From Methanospirillaceae archaeon (lineage in GTDB: Archaea > Halobacteriota > Methanomicrobia > Methanomicrobiales > Methanospirillaceae), in assembly GCA_016926505.1 (NCBI GenBank), contig JAFGOM010000087.1:1-35787 (forward strand): a stretch of 35,787 nucleotides of DNA, read 5' to 3'. This document shows, in pieces, positions 18,231 through 26,528 of this stretch. A program made the position numbers and the translations under genes. The notes under the pieces were generated by a model. That model searched no databases. It saw only the letters and a list, made by a program, of their open reading frames with translations, and was not told the origin of the DNA. Each line of letters starts with the position of its first letter. Within the stretch, counting starts at the first letter, position 1.

Positions 18231-18716
18231 ATGGTGCAGAACCAGATGACTGATGCATCATATCCCCAAGTCAGGATAGTCTCACACCGTCTCTTAAAAC
18301 CTGATACCGTAGAGAGTCTACTGGTACGACTGGTTGCAATACAGGGAATACGCCGGATCATCATGAATGGCCCGAGTATTCCTGCAACCGTCCCCTACGG
18401 ACCTGCACGCGGTACTGAAAATCCTCATACCGACAGGAGATCCATCACCGTCGGTGATGAGGAGATCGAGTTACGGGTGCAGGTCGGAACTTTTTTACTT
18501 GAGGTAGAAAAGGAAGATATCATCCCGCTTATCGAGCGGGCGTGCGAAGAGGTCTTTGTAAACTTCCCGTACCAGGTGCAGCAGGGCAGGTTCATGCGTT
18601 CAAGTCCCACCCAGGTGGATCACGCAAAATACGGTCCTGGTGCAGACAGCAGGATTTTAGGGATAACCGATCCCAGTGCAAAGACCGGACCAACGATCAT
18701 TCAGGGATATAAATAA
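18231..18716 (+). CDS. mcrD: Methyl-coenzyme M reductase operon protein D
   Basis: A 161-aa accessory protein encoded in mcr operons; not part of the mature enzyme, reported to associate with it and thought to help assembly or cofactor delivery. The sequence shows YPQVRIVSHRLLKPDTVESLLVRL, followed by VGTFLLEVEKED and the C-terminal GRFMRSSPTQVDHAKYG, matching McrD. The ATG at 18231 lies 7 nt after mcrB; an ATG at 18246 is also possible. A longer frame that opens inside mcrB at 18093 is rejected because its first 46 residues are mcrB in another frame. The stop overlaps the mcrC start by one base. Confidence 0.95.
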   Translation: MVQNQMTDASYPQVRIVSHRLLKPDTVESLLVRLVAIQGIRRIIMNGPSIPATVPYGPARGTENPHTDRRSITVGDEEIELRVQVGTFLLEVEKEDIIPLIERACEEVFVNFPYQVQQGRFMRSSPTQVDHAKYGPGADSRILGITDPSAKTGPTIIQGYK

Positions 18717-19339
18717 TGCCGCTTGGACGTGTTACCCAGGTCGTGGACTGCCGCGAAAGTGCCGGAATGGGCAAAGGAGGATCCCTTGCACAGCGGGGGA
18801 CCATCTCTGAATGCAAAAATCCGGATGTCATCATCGTCGGCATGTCCCCGGGCAGGAGACACGTCACAAAGCCGGTCTGTGATATCACCTCGGCTCTTCG
18901 TTCCCAGGGTATCGAGTACAACGTGAGCACGATGGTGCTCAACGCCGGATCGGGCCTGCCGCCCGATGCACCAAAAGCAGCCGGGCATGTACTTGGTGCC
19001 TACTTCGGAATGAACGGGAAGGAGATTGAACAGATAGAAAGGCACCGCCTTGCCGTGCTTCACCATGGTAACGTACGATCCCATGTCGTTGCAAAAGTCC
19101 GCTCTATTTTACGGGATTGTGAGATTCCCGCAATTGTCGTCTGCCAGGTACCGATAGATTACGAAGATTTTGCCCGGGAAGGGGTAAAGACCGCTTTTGT
19201 CATGCCTCCAACCGATAAAATCTATACGAAAGGTACCGTCATGCGGATTATAAGCGGTGTCACCCGAGGGGAGACACCGTCGCGGGAGAAACTAGCAGAA
19301 GTCATTCATGCGGTTATGACCTTTATCAAAACCACTTAA
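18716..19339 (+). CDS. mcrC: Methyl-coenzyme M reductase operon protein C (activation component)
   Basis: McrC is a component of the ATP-dependent complex that reductively activates nickel F430 in the reductase. The 207-aa protein has GRVTQVVDCRESAGMGKGGSLAQRGT at the start, DVIIVGMSPGRRHVTKPVCDIT, and a C-terminal part that includes VCQVPIDYEDFAREGV, all typical of McrC. ATG 18716 overlaps the mcrD stop (TAATG). It is followed by a 16-nt gap containing AGGAG before mcrG. Confidence 0.96.
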   Translation: MPLGRVTQVVDCRESAGMGKGGSLAQRGTISECKNPDVIIVGMSPGRRHVTKPVCDITSALRSQGIEYNVSTMVLNAGSGLPPDAPKAAGHVLGAYFGMNGKEIEQIERHRLAVLHHGNVRSHVVAKVRSILRDCEIPAIVVCQVPIDYEDFAREGVKTAFVMPPTDKIYTKGTVMRIISGVTRGETPSREKLAEVIHAVMTFIKTT

Positions 19340-19355
19340 ATCAGGAGAAAATAAT

Positions 19356-20114
19356 ATGGCATATACGCCACAGTATGGACCAGGTTCATCAGTTGTTGCC
19401 GAGAACCGGCGTAAACAGATGAATCCCAGTATCAGTCTACAGAAAATGCGCGATGTAACCGATGAGGATATCGTTCTCATCCTCGGCCACCGTGCCCCAG
19501 GACAGGCATACCCGACTGCCCACCCGCCACTTGCAGAGCAGGGCGAGCCGGACTGTCCTATCAGGAAAATAGTCACCCCGACCCCGGGAGCCGCAGCCGG
19601 TGACCGTGTCAGGTACATCCAGTTCGCTGACTCGATGTTTAACGCACCCTGTCAGCCATACCAGCGGACCTATACCGAGGCATACCGCTTCCGTGGTATT
19701 GACCCCGGAACGCTCTCAGGACGTCAGATTGTTGAGTGCCGTGAGCGTGACCTTGAAAAATATTCCCAGGAACTTATCAACACGAACCTCTTTGACCCGG
19801 CTCTGACCGGTATCCGTGGTGCAACCGTGCACGGTCACTCACTTCGTCTTGCAGAAGACGGAATGATGTTTGATATGCTGCAGCGGTGCAAGCTCGAGGG
19901 CGGTGTCGTTAATTATGTCAAGAACCAGATCGGTGAACCGCTCGACAAGAAGGTCAACGTCGGTAAGCCACAGGATGCCGCATGGCTCAAGGCAAACACG
20001 ACCATGTTCCACTCACTCGTCGGTACTTCCTACCGCTCTGATGAAGAGTACGTAGAGTATATCAAGCGTATCCACTCACTGAGGACCAAGTACGGCTTCA
20101 TGCCGGTCGAGTAA
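19356..20114 (+). CDS. mcrG: Methyl-coenzyme M reductase gamma subunit
   Basis: Gamma subunit of methyl-coenzyme M reductase, 252 aa as expected. It begins [23 protein letters not shown] and contains [41 protein letters not shown] and a [15 protein letters not shown] tail, all highly conserved in McrG. Together with McrA and McrB it lines the channel leading to F430 and the coenzyme B pocket. AGGAG lies about 8 nt before the ATG. It is 13 nt from mcrA, whose start is preceded by GGAGG. Confidence 0.98.
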   Translation: MAYTPQYGPGSSVVAENRRKQMNPSISLQKMRDVTDEDIVLILGHRAPGQAYPTAHPPLAEQGEPDCPIRKIVTPTPGAAAGDRVRYIQFADSMFNAPCQPYQRTYTEAYRFRGIDPGTLSGRQIVECRERDLEKYSQELINTNLFDPALTGIRGATVHGHSLRLAEDGMMFDMLQRCKLEGGVVNYVKNQIGEPLDKKVNVGKPQDAAWLKANTTMFHSLVGTSYRSDEEYVEYIKRIHSLRTKYGFMPVE

Positions 20115-20127
20115 GGAGGCAGAAAAT

Positions 20128-21831
20128 ATGGCAAAAATCGAGAGAGCACAGAAACTTTTCCTGAAAGCCTTAAAAGAAAAATTCGCCGGTGACGTTTCAG
20201 ACGTTAAGACCGAATTTTACAACTTTAACGACCTGCAGCAGTCACCCCGTAAAAAGGAGTTCATCGAGGCATCCAAGAAGGTCGAGAAAGATCGTGGCAT
20301 GTCCATGTATGACCCGTACCGCTGCCACCTTGGTGGTCTGCCCATGGGTCAGCGCCAGCTGATGACCTACGAAGTCTCAACAACCGGCACGTTTGTTGAG
20401 GGTGACGACCTGCACTTTGTCAACAACCCTGCAATGCAGCAGTTCTGGGATGATATCCGCCGGACGATCATTGTCTCGATGGATCTTGCACACAACACGC
20501 TCCAGAAGCGTCTGGGCAAGGAGATTACCCCTGAGACCATCAACGAGTACTTACACATCCTCAACCACGCCATGCCCGGAGCAGCCGTGGTCCAGGAACA
20601 CATGGTCGAGACCCACCCGAGTGTGGTTGATGACTGTTACGTGAAAGTCTTTACCGGTGACTCTGACCTTGCAGACCAGCTCGAGAAGCAGTTTGTGATT
20701 GACGTCAACAAGCTCTTCCCGGCAAAGCAGGCAGCAGAACTGAATGCCGCAGTAGGCAAGTCACTCTGGCAGGCAATCCACATCCCGACCATCGTCTCCC
20801 GTACCTGTGACGGAGGAACCACCAGCCGCTGGTCTGCCATGCAGATCGGTATGTCATTCATCACCGCATACCGGATGTGTGCCGGAGAAGCAGCAGTCGC
20901 TGACCTCTCGTTTGCAGCAAAGCACGCCGGTGTTATCCAGATGGCAAGCCACCTGCCTGCACGTCGTGCCCGTGGCCCCAACGAGCCCGGTGGTATCCAG
21001 TTCGGACACTTTGCCGATATGATCCAGACCGACAGGACACACCCCAACGATCCTGCAAAGGCATCCCTTGAGGTTGTCGGTGCCGGAACGATGCTCTTTG
21101 ACCAGATCTGGCTCGGATCCTACATGTCTGGTGGTGTCGGGTTTACCCAGTACGCTACCGCAGCCTACACTGACAACATCCTCGATGAGTACACCTACTA
21201 CGGTATGGACTACATCAAGGACAAGTACGGTGTCGACTGGCAGAACCCAAGCCCCAAGGACAAGGTAAAACCAACCCAGGAAGTTGTCAACGACATCGCC
21301 GGAGAGGTCACCTTAAACGCCATGGAGCAGTACGAACAGTTCCCGACACTCATGGAAGACCACTTCGGCGGATCCCAGCGTGCCGGTGTCATTGCCGCAG
21401 CATCAGGTCTCTCAACTGCCATTGCAACCGGAAACTCAAACGCCGGTCTGAACGGATGGTACCTCTCCATGCTCATGCACAAGGAAGGATGGTCACGTCT
21501 CGGGTTCTTCGGGTACGACCTGCAGGACCAGTGTGGTTCAACCAACTCACTCTCTGTCAGGCCTGACGAAGGCTGTATCGGTGAGTTCCGTGGCCCCAAC
21601 TACCCCAACTATGCAATGAACGTGGGACACCAGGGAGAATACGCAGCTATCGTCGGTTCAGCACACTATTCCCGTGGTGACGGCTGTTCCCTCTCCCCGC
21701 TGATCAAGATCACATTCGCAGACCCTGCCCTGCCCTTTGACTTCTCAGAGCCCAGGAGAGAGTTTGCAAAGGGTGCAACCCGTCAGTTCGTCGCCAAGGG
21801 TGAGCGGACACTCCTCATGCCGGCAAAGTAA
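20128..21831 (+). CDS. mcrA: Methyl-coenzyme M reductase alpha subunit
   Basis: Catalytic alpha subunit, 567 aa. By alignment from memory to the Methanothermobacter enzyme the key residues are present. Gln156 corresponds to the Gln147 ligand of F430 nickel. His266, Arg280, Gln417, Gly462 and Cys469 occupy the positions of the methyl-histidine, 5-methyl-arginine, 2-methyl-glutamine, thioglycine and methyl-cysteine. The offset changes from 9 to 17 between Arg280 and Gln417, pointing to an extra segment of about 8 residues near 370-385. A GGAGG site lies upstream. The last 11 codons and the 3' flank have a second, diverged copy at 23023-23085. Confidence 0.98.
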   Translation: MAKIERAQKLFLKALKEKFAGDVSDVKTEFYNFNDLQQSPRKKEFIEASKKVEKDRGMSMYDPYRCHLGGLPMGQRQLMTYEVSTTGTFVEGDDLHFVNNPAMQQFWDDIRRTIIVSMDLAHNTLQKRLGKEITPETINEYLHILNHAMPGAAVVQEHMVETHPSVVDDCYVKVFTGDSDLADQLEKQFVIDVNKLFPAKQAAELNAAVGKSLWQAIHIPTIVSRTCDGGTTSRWSAMQIGMSFITAYRMCAGEAAVADLSFAAKHAGVIQMASHLPARRARGPNEPGGIQFGHFADMIQTDRTHPNDPAKASLEVVGAGTMLFDQIWLGSYMSGGVGFTQYATAAYTDNILDEYTYYGMDYIKDKYGVDWQNPSPKDKVKPTQEVVNDIAGEVTLNAMEQYEQFPTLMEDHFGGSQRAGVIAAASGLSTAIATGNSNAGLNGWYLSMLMHKEGWSRLGFFGYDLQDQCGSTNSLSVRPDEGCIGEFRGPNYPNYAMNVGHQGEYAAIVGSAHYSRGDGCSLSPLIKITFADPALPFDFSEPRREFAKGATRQFVAKGERTLLMPAK

Positions 21832-21858
21832 GCCGGATCTCACTATCCATCTTTTTTT
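21796..21858 (+). repeat. Direct repeat, copy 1: mcrA 3' end and terminator region
   Basis: These 63 bases cover the last 11 mcrA codons, the stop and 27 bases beyond it, ending in a T-tract. They match 23023-23085 at 54 of 63 positions by hand count. Of the 9 differences, 6 are silent third-position changes, one changes Ala to Val and two lie after the stop. The copies flank the toxin-antitoxin module. Confidence 0.85.
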
Positions 21859-21860
21859 AT
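21851..21860 (+). terminator. T-tract terminator after mcrA
   Basis: A run of seven T residues lies 20 nt after the mcrA stop. Archaeal RNA polymerase terminates at such T-rich tracts without needing a hairpin, so this is the likely end of the mcr transcript. Confidence 0.6.
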
Positions 21861-22162
21861 TCTTTATTCCTGATTTCCAGCCTTAAATTAAATTAATTCA
21901 ACCGGACAGGATGAGAAATAAGGATTCCATCTGTCACTTCTTCTGATGATCTCTCGTAAAAGCAGGTAATCTCTTTTCAACGATTATTAACCAGATCGGC
22001 TGAATATAATCTATTTCTGCATGATGAATGATGGTAGGTTCGGATTCTTTCGTTCCTGACGGGAAGAAATTTCGCGTTTTCATTCTTGTACTTCATTTAA
22101 AAAAAACAGATGAAAAAGAACGATTGAAACAAACCAGATAATGATTGAAAAGAGAGGCCGTT

Positions 22163-22180
22163 GTATAATATGGTATAATA
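22163..22180 (+). promoter_or_regulatory. Candidate promoter with tandem GTATAATA
   Basis: GTATAATA occurs twice in tandem (22163-22170 and 22173-22180), about 50 nt upstream of the antitoxin start. Either could be a TATA box; a start point near 22200 would give a short leader. The duplication might also be an operator, since toxin-antitoxin modules are often self-repressed. Confidence 0.35.
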
Positions 22181-22229
22181 ACCTTGCTTTTGAATACTGT
22201 GTCTACACCATTAAACAGAGAACATTGTT

Positions 22230-22484
22230 ATGGAAACCCACGCATACGCAATCGAACTCACCGGAACTGTGGATGAATCTCATCAGTTAAACCTTGACAG
22301 TCCTCTCCCGATAAAAGGTCCACAGCGGGTACGGGTTATTGTTATGTACTCACCAGAGGATGAACCGGATGAGAATGAATGGATGCATGCTGCCTCGATA
22401 AATCCTGCTTTTTTATGGCTCTCAGAGCCAGAGGAGGATATATATACACTCACTGACGGGAAACCATACCATGACGAAGTATGA
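22230..22484 (+). CDS. Small antitoxin paired with a PemK/MazF-type toxin
   Basis: An 84-aa acidic protein. The N-terminal half reads like a small beta-rich antitoxin domain: ELTGTVDESHQLNLDSPLPIKGPQRVRVIVMY. It is followed by a flexible, acidic linker DEPDENEW, then AASINPAFLWLSEPEEDIYTLTDGKPYHDEV. The last part, with the 'NPAF-L---EEDIYT--DGKPY' pattern, is typical of antitoxins encoded just before MazF-like ribonucleases and should wrap around the toxin. Its 3' end overlaps the toxin start by 14 nt, the normal arrangement. The antitoxin gene is intact while the toxin is frameshifted. Confidence 0.75.
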   Translation: METHAYAIELTGTVDESHQLNLDSPLPIKGPQRVRVIVMYSPEDEPDENEWMHAASINPAFLWLSEPEEDIYTLTDGKPYHDEV

Positions 22485-22811
22485 TGTTGTCCTCGCCCCC
22501 TTCCGTTTGATGACCTTACCAGTACAAAAGTCCGCCCGGCAGTCTGCCTCACGGACTCCATCGGCCCTCACAACCATATAATCTTGGCTTTTATCACCAG
22601 CCGTATTCCCACGAATCCGGATAGGACTGACATCATAATGGAGGCTACTCATTTTGGTTTTGCCGGCACTGGTTTACGGGTTCCTTCCACCCTCCTGCTG
22701 CATCGCATGATGACGGTCACATCATCTGTAATCCAGAGACGATTGGGGCGACTTCCCAGGGATATTGAACTCCAGGTAGAGGATCGGCTCAGGTTGTTAT
22801 TTGACCTATAA
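22471..22811 (+). pseudogene. PemK/MazF-family endoribonuclease toxin, frameshifted
   Basis: MazF-like toxins cut mRNA. Reading from ATG 22471 gives MTKYDVVLAPF, then the frame breaks near 22501-22505. Restoring one base there (a C, giving the expected PFPF) yields continuous sequence: FDDLTSTKVRPAVCL, LAFITSRIP, a middle segment, VPSTLLLHRMMTV, RRLGRLPRDIELQVEDRLRLLFDL. This is a full MazF/PemK fold of about 114 aa. Apart from the missing base there is no other damage, so inactivation is recent or the base is missing through sequencing error. A programmed -1 shift is possible, but no classical slippery heptamer is present. Confidence 0.8.
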
Positions 22812-22959
22812 CGTAAAAAAACCTGTACCCACCAGTCAGCCTTTTTTAAACCTCAAATTTTTGTTTTCACCTTGAAAATAACGAAACCCGATAGTACCGG
22901 AATTTTGCACTTTAAGAGTGAAATCTTCTTATCCCCACCGGATCAGAATAATCATTAAT

Positions 22960-23058
22960 ATGACAGAAGAAGAGAGAAAAACAGTGTTAGACCAGTATTT
23001 AATGGGATTCTCATCTTTTTCAAAAGGAGAGCGTACTCTTCTGATGCCGGTAAAGTAA
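22960..23058 (+). pseudogene. mcrA C-terminal remnant within a 32-codon open frame
   Basis: An open frame from ATG 22960 to TAA 23058 encodes 32 residues. Its first 21 have no McrA resemblance, but the last 11 read [11 protein letters not shown], nearly identical to the McrA C-terminus [11 protein letters not shown]. There is no clear ribosome-binding site. It is best read as a leftover of a second mcrA-like gene or a recombination scar. Whether the fused 32-aa peptide is made is unknown. Confidence 0.6.
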
Positions 23059-23085
23059 GCAGGATCTCACTATCTATCTTTTTTT
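23023..23085 (+). repeat. Direct repeat, copy 2: mcrA-like 3' end and terminator region
   Basis: Second copy of the repeat at 21796-21858. The mainly silent nature of the differences shows that the two copies diverged while both were under protein-level selection, so this is not a simple recent duplication. The bases after the stop (GGATCTCACTATC and the T-tract) are nearly unchanged. Confidence 0.85.
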
Positions 23086-23089
23086 TTTT
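23079..23089 (+). terminator. T-tract after the mcrA remnant
   Basis: A run of about eleven T residues follows the conserved post-stop segment, equivalent to the terminator after mcrA. It could stop transcription coming through the toxin-antitoxin module before mtr. Confidence 0.5.
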
Positions 23090-23552
23090 GATCTCATGGT
23101 ACTCCTTATCCCTGACCGCGCAATATACGGCTTTTTTTCCGGGATGAACCAGAGATCATACATGCGAACCATTCCTTGCAAATGAACCCGGTTTTCTGTT
23201 TAAACCCCCATAATCAGTTAAAAAGTCAGCAGGTTACCCGCAGCATCCATGAACTCAAAAGACAATATTCACCCCTCATTACCGGGCGCGGAACTTATCT
23301 ATGAAAGGAAAAGAGCGCAAAACAATTTTACTTTACCTATTACAATTCGATGTGCACTAAAACACCCCATATCTCGTTTTTTTCCAAAAGAAAAGAGAAT
23401 TTTCCTTATATGCCATCACATTTCGAAACCTTTAATGCTCTCATAACCAACCCTTACAATACCACAAAGGGTTTTTACTACTCATTGTGTGTGGTAACGA
23501 AGAAGAGCACTCTTGTGTCTGATAGTAAAATAAGCGCAGGAGAAAGGTTTAC
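23090..23552 (+). other. Upstream region of the mtr operon
   Basis: About 460 bases without a convincing gene. A frame at 23249-23446 has no family resemblance. A TATA-like CCTTATATGC lies at 23404-23413, which would place transcription start near 23438 and leave a leader of about 115 nt before mtrE. Confidence 0.55.
23404..23413 (+). promoter_or_regulatory. Candidate TATA box for the mtr operon
   Basis: CCTTATATGC is close to the archaeal TATA consensus and is suitably placed upstream of mtrE. A purine-rich BRE-like element just upstream (AAAAGAGAA) supports it. Confidence 0.4.
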
Positions 23553-24452
23553 ATGGAAACAATTGTATTAGGCATTGGAATTACTGCATTGGCAGGAGCT
23601 CTTGCCACCGTTGCTGGTGCTGCCGAGGATACTGAATCTGATATCGGATCACAGGGTGACCCAAACTCTCAGGTTCAGCTCGCCCCTCAGATGGGATACA
23701 TTCATCGTATCTTTAACAAGGCAGTATCAGGTGAGCCACCGGCATATGGTCTGTGGTGTGCCCTTGGGGCTGGAGTTGCCTTCGCTTTTCTGCAGATTCT
23801 ACATAACCCGGCTCTTGCAATCATTCTTGGTTCGATTGTTGCCGTTTTTGTCCAGGGTGTCTACTGTGTCACCGCATACCTGGGACGGACAGCCAGTCTT
23901 GCAAAGTTTGAGCAGCCGGTCTACATTGACGTGGTCAAATCACTGACTCCAGTGACCATGGCACACGCATTTGTAGCTATCTTCTGTACCGTTACGATGT
24001 GTTATCTGATGGCAGAGTTCCTGCATCATCCGTTTGCACTCCCCCTTCTGGGGCTAGTCTGGGGCATCGCCCTGGGAGCAGCCGGATCTGCAACAGGAAA
24101 TCCGTTTTACGGAAAGGAACGCCAGTACCAGAATCAGAACTTCGGTGCCGGAGTTCCCATCTCAGCATCAGGAAACATCGTCAGATATGCTGAAGCCGGA
24201 CAGCGATCCTCATTGGATAACGGCTGGTTTACAACCAAGTTTGCAGGACCTGCATCAGGTATCTGCTTTGGACTGATTGTATTCCTCGAGCTCTGGAGGA
24301 CCGTCCTCTTTGAACACGAACTCGGACAATGGGGAGCCGTAATCATCGGATTCGTTCTTATTGTTATCTTTGCCATCATCGATCTCTGGGTCGAGAAGTG
24401 GTCACGCACCACCTACGGGCCATACGAGAAAGCTGAGGAGGCATCATCATGA
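23553..24452 (+). CDS. mtrE: Tetrahydromethanopterin S-methyltransferase subunit E
   Basis: Integral membrane subunit of the complex that moves the methyl group from H4MPT to coenzyme M and pumps Na+. The 299-aa protein has about six membrane segments and contains GDPNSQVQLAPQMGYIHRIFNKAVSGEPPAYG and GAAGSATGNPFYGKERQYQNQNFGAGVPISASGNIVRYAE-type loops that are characteristic of MtrE. It forms part of the MtrCDE membrane core. ATG 23553 has AGGAGAAAGG just upstream. Its stop overlaps the mtrD start (ATGA). Confidence 0.97.
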   Translation: METIVLGIGITALAGALATVAGAAEDTESDIGSQGDPNSQVQLAPQMGYIHRIFNKAVSGEPPAYGLWCALGAGVAFAFLQILHNPALAIILGSIVAVFVQGVYCVTAYLGRTASLAKFEQPVYIDVVKSLTPVTMAHAFVAIFCTVTMCYLMAEFLHHPFALPLLGLVWGIALGAAGSATGNPFYGKERQYQNQNFGAGVPISASGNIVRYAEAGQRSSLDNGWFTTKFAGPASGICFGLIVFLELWRTVLFEHELGQWGAVIIGFVLIVIFAIIDLWVEKWSRTTYGPYEKAEEASS

Positions 24453-25330
24453 GCGCACTCGGAGGACAGGCACGTGGCGGTGATGGTATCAACTGGAAAG
24501 GAACAGCGGTTGGTATCTTCATCCTGCTCGTTGCCATTCTCATTACCTACGCACTTGAGCAGTCCCTCATCCCCCCCGGTCTCTTTGGCAGTCTGCAGGG
24601 TGTCGCCCTTGTCGTTCCGCTCATCGGAATCATCGTAGGAGGAGCACTCATCGGATTCGGGGTCCATTTCGTCCCGGTCGGTGGAGCTCCTGCGGCCATG
24701 GGCCAGGCTCCCGGTATCGCAACCGGTGTGGCCATGCTCGCAGCAGGTGCCGGTCTTGCCGGTCTCTTTGGCGGTGCATGGGCATGGGAGACCACCCACG
24801 ACTTCTGGATAACGATTATTGGAGGCGGAATCGGTGGCGGTCTCATGATGGCAATCACCTGTCTCATGGTGAACCTGACCTATGTCTTTGCCATGGGAGT
24901 TCCTTCAGCTTCGGGAAAGGTCGCAAAGGATCCAATAACCGGGTTCACATTCCCTGAGTTTAAGTCACAAGGTACCGAGGGTCACGGACTTCCATTCATC
25001 TCGTACTTTGGTGGCGTTGTCGGAGGATTCCTGGCAGCTCTTGGCGGAACACTCGTCTACCTCGAACTGCTGCTGGTATACCAGCCGGGATTAGAGAAAC
25101 TCCTCGGGATCGATGCCGGTTCCGTGGCACCCCTCGCGGTCTCGCTCGCCGGTATCTTTGCCATCGGGTTCTTCCTGGTAAATGCAGTGCTTTCTGCGTA
25201 TAACATCACGGGAACAATCGAAGGACCGCACGATCCAAAATTCAAGCGTGTTCCACGGGCTATCATCGGCTGTGCCGTCGCATCGGCGGTCTGCGGACTC
25301 GTAGCCATACTCACGGTGGTAGCATTATGA
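24449..25330 (+). CDS. mtrD: Tetrahydromethanopterin S-methyltransferase subunit D
   Basis: A 293-aa polytopic membrane protein, part of the MtrCDE Na+-translocating core. It is rich in Gly/Ala membrane helices, and includes GGGLMMAITCLMVNLTYVFAMGVPSASGKVAKDPITG and FNITGTIEGPHDPKFKR-like sequence (here YNITGTIEGPHDPKFKR), a strong MtrD signature. The start is coupled to mtrE. The next gene follows after a GAGGTG site that overlaps its stop region. Confidence 0.97.
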   Translation: MSALGGQARGGDGINWKGTAVGIFILLVAILITYALEQSLIPPGLFGSLQGVALVVPLIGIIVGGALIGFGVHFVPVGGAPAAMGQAPGIATGVAMLAAGAGLAGLFGGAWAWETTHDFWITIIGGGIGGGLMMAITCLMVNLTYVFAMGVPSASGKVAKDPITGFTFPEFKSQGTEGHGLPFISYFGGVVGGFLAALGGTLVYLELLLVYQPGLEKLLGIDAGSVAPLAVSLAGIFAIGFFLVNAVLSAYNITGTIEGPHDPKFKRVPRAIIGCAVASAVCGLVAILTVVAL

Positions 25331-25340
25331 GGTGGATAGC

Positions 25341-26228
25341 ATGACGGTAAAAATGGAAGCTTCAGCAGGTGGAATCCCACACAAAACACTTCTTATCGGT
25401 GGTCTTGTCACCGCGGTCGTGTGTATCTACCTGACATATCTAAACCAGATACTTGGTGTCGGTTATTTCGCATTCTTCGGTGGAATTGCAGCAGTTGCTG
25501 CACTCTGGTGGGGATCTGACACGATCAAGCACCTCTGCAGTTACGGTCTCGGGACAGGAGTTCCGTCTGCCGGTATGATTGCCTTTGGAACGGGAGCAAT
25601 CGCGATGATCGTTGCCACCAAATTTGGTATCGCAACACCGATCGTTGCCGTGATAATCGCTGCAATCATCGGGGCTATCATCGGGTACATTGCAAACGAG
25701 ATCATCAACATGAACATTCCGGTTATGATAATCTCGCTCACCGAACTTGCTATCGTCGGAGCCCTTACCATGCTCGGACTTGCATCGATGGCTTGTGGAT
25801 CATTCCTGTTCGAGAACATGATAACAAACGGAGCAATTGTAACCGCTGTCGGCCTTAGTGGCGCTGAAAACGCAGGTATCCTTGTTGCAAACATCGATGC
25901 TACCGGAACGCTTATCGGAGGCTGCGTCTTTGCAGTCATCTTTATGCTCGGTGCTATTGCCCTGCAACACCCGTTTAACGCGTGTCTCGGACCGAACGAG
26001 AGCCAGGACCGCACACTCATGCTTACCATGGAGTGCGGGTTCCTCTCAATGATTCCAGTTGCGGTCATCTCCTATGCATACCTTGACCTGGTTGCCGCAT
26101 CGGTCTCTCTCGTCGTATCACTCATCGGATTTGTATACACCTTAAGGGAGTACTTCCGGTTATCCCGGCGTGATGCCTATGCATGGCTGGATGCAAAACC
26201 AATCCGTGAAGTCGGAGGTGAACAGTAA
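25341..26228 (+). CDS. mtrC: Tetrahydromethanopterin S-methyltransferase subunit C
   Basis: Third subunit of the membrane core, 295 aa, with around eight hydrophobic segments. The conserved YGLGTGVPSAGMIAFGTG and FNACLGPNESQDRTLMLTMECGFLSMIPV elements are MtrC hallmarks. The start at ATG 25341 is chosen over an in-frame GTG at 25332 because the GAGGTG at 25329-25334 serves it with good spacing. The stop overlaps mtrB by one base. Confidence 0.97.
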   Translation: MTVKMEASAGGIPHKTLLIGGLVTAVVCIYLTYLNQILGVGYFAFFGGIAAVAALWWGSDTIKHLCSYGLGTGVPSAGMIAFGTGAIAMIVATKFGIATPIVAVIIAAIIGAIIGYIANEIINMNIPVMIISLTELAIVGALTMLGLASMACGSFLFENMITNGAIVTAVGLSGAENAGILVANIDATGTLIGGCVFAVIFMLGAIALQHPFNACLGPNESQDRTLMLTMECGFLSMIPVAVISYAYLDLVAASVSLVVSLIGFVYTLREYFRLSRRDAYAWLDAKPIREVGGEQ

Positions 26229-26515
26229 TGAGCTGGATTCCGGTCTTACCAGAATTCGGACTCGGCTGTGACCCCATCTTAGGGTTTGTCACTGCTCAGG
26301 GAGAATCTCTCGGGCCCATTGTCGAACAGGTAGACCTTCTTGAGAAGATCACAGACGATATCGTCGGATCCTTATCAGGTGAGGGATCATTCCTTGCATC
26401 GTTTCCCCACAGGGAGAAATCACTGGTCTATGCCGGTGGGATCACTGCCATATGGTATGGTCTTGCGGTAGGCCTTGCGGTTGCAGGACTGATCATGCTT
26501 GCAATGATGCATTAG
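26228..26515 (+). CDS. mtrB: Tetrahydromethanopterin S-methyltransferase subunit B
   Basis: A small 95-aa subunit with a soluble N-terminal part ([37 protein letters not shown]-like region) and a single C-terminal membrane helix (about residues 75-94). It packs around the MtrCDE core with MtrA, F and G. One-base overlap with mtrC. It is followed by a 13-nt gap containing GAGGTG before mtrA. Confidence 0.95.
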   Translation: MSWIPVLPEFGLGCDPILGFVTAQGESLGPIVEQVDLLEKITDDIVGSLSGEGSFLASFPHREKSLVYAGGITAIWYGLAVGLAVAGLIMLAMMH

Positions 26516-26528
26516 AGGTGGAAATACT

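Larger units (their letters stand above)
21832..22229 (+). other. Non-coding gap between mcrA and the toxin-antitoxin module
   Basis: About 400 bases with no convincing gene on either strand. It begins with the mcrA terminator region and ends with A/T-rich promoter-like sequence before the antitoxin gene. The middle is unremarkable. Confidence 0.6.

Noticed and set aside
22496-22510. Programmed -1 frameshifting in the MazF-like gene
   Set aside because: The needed shift is -1, but no X-XXY-YYZ slippery heptamer or downstream structure is evident; mutation or sequencing error is simpler.
23249-23446. Open frame of 65 codons upstream of mtrE
   Set aside because: No family resemblance or ribosome site, and it runs over the likely mtr promoter.
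25541-26068. Antisense frame of 175 codons inside mtrC
   Set aside because: It mirrors a Gly/Ala/Ile-rich membrane gene with strong codon bias, which commonly leaves the opposite strand open.
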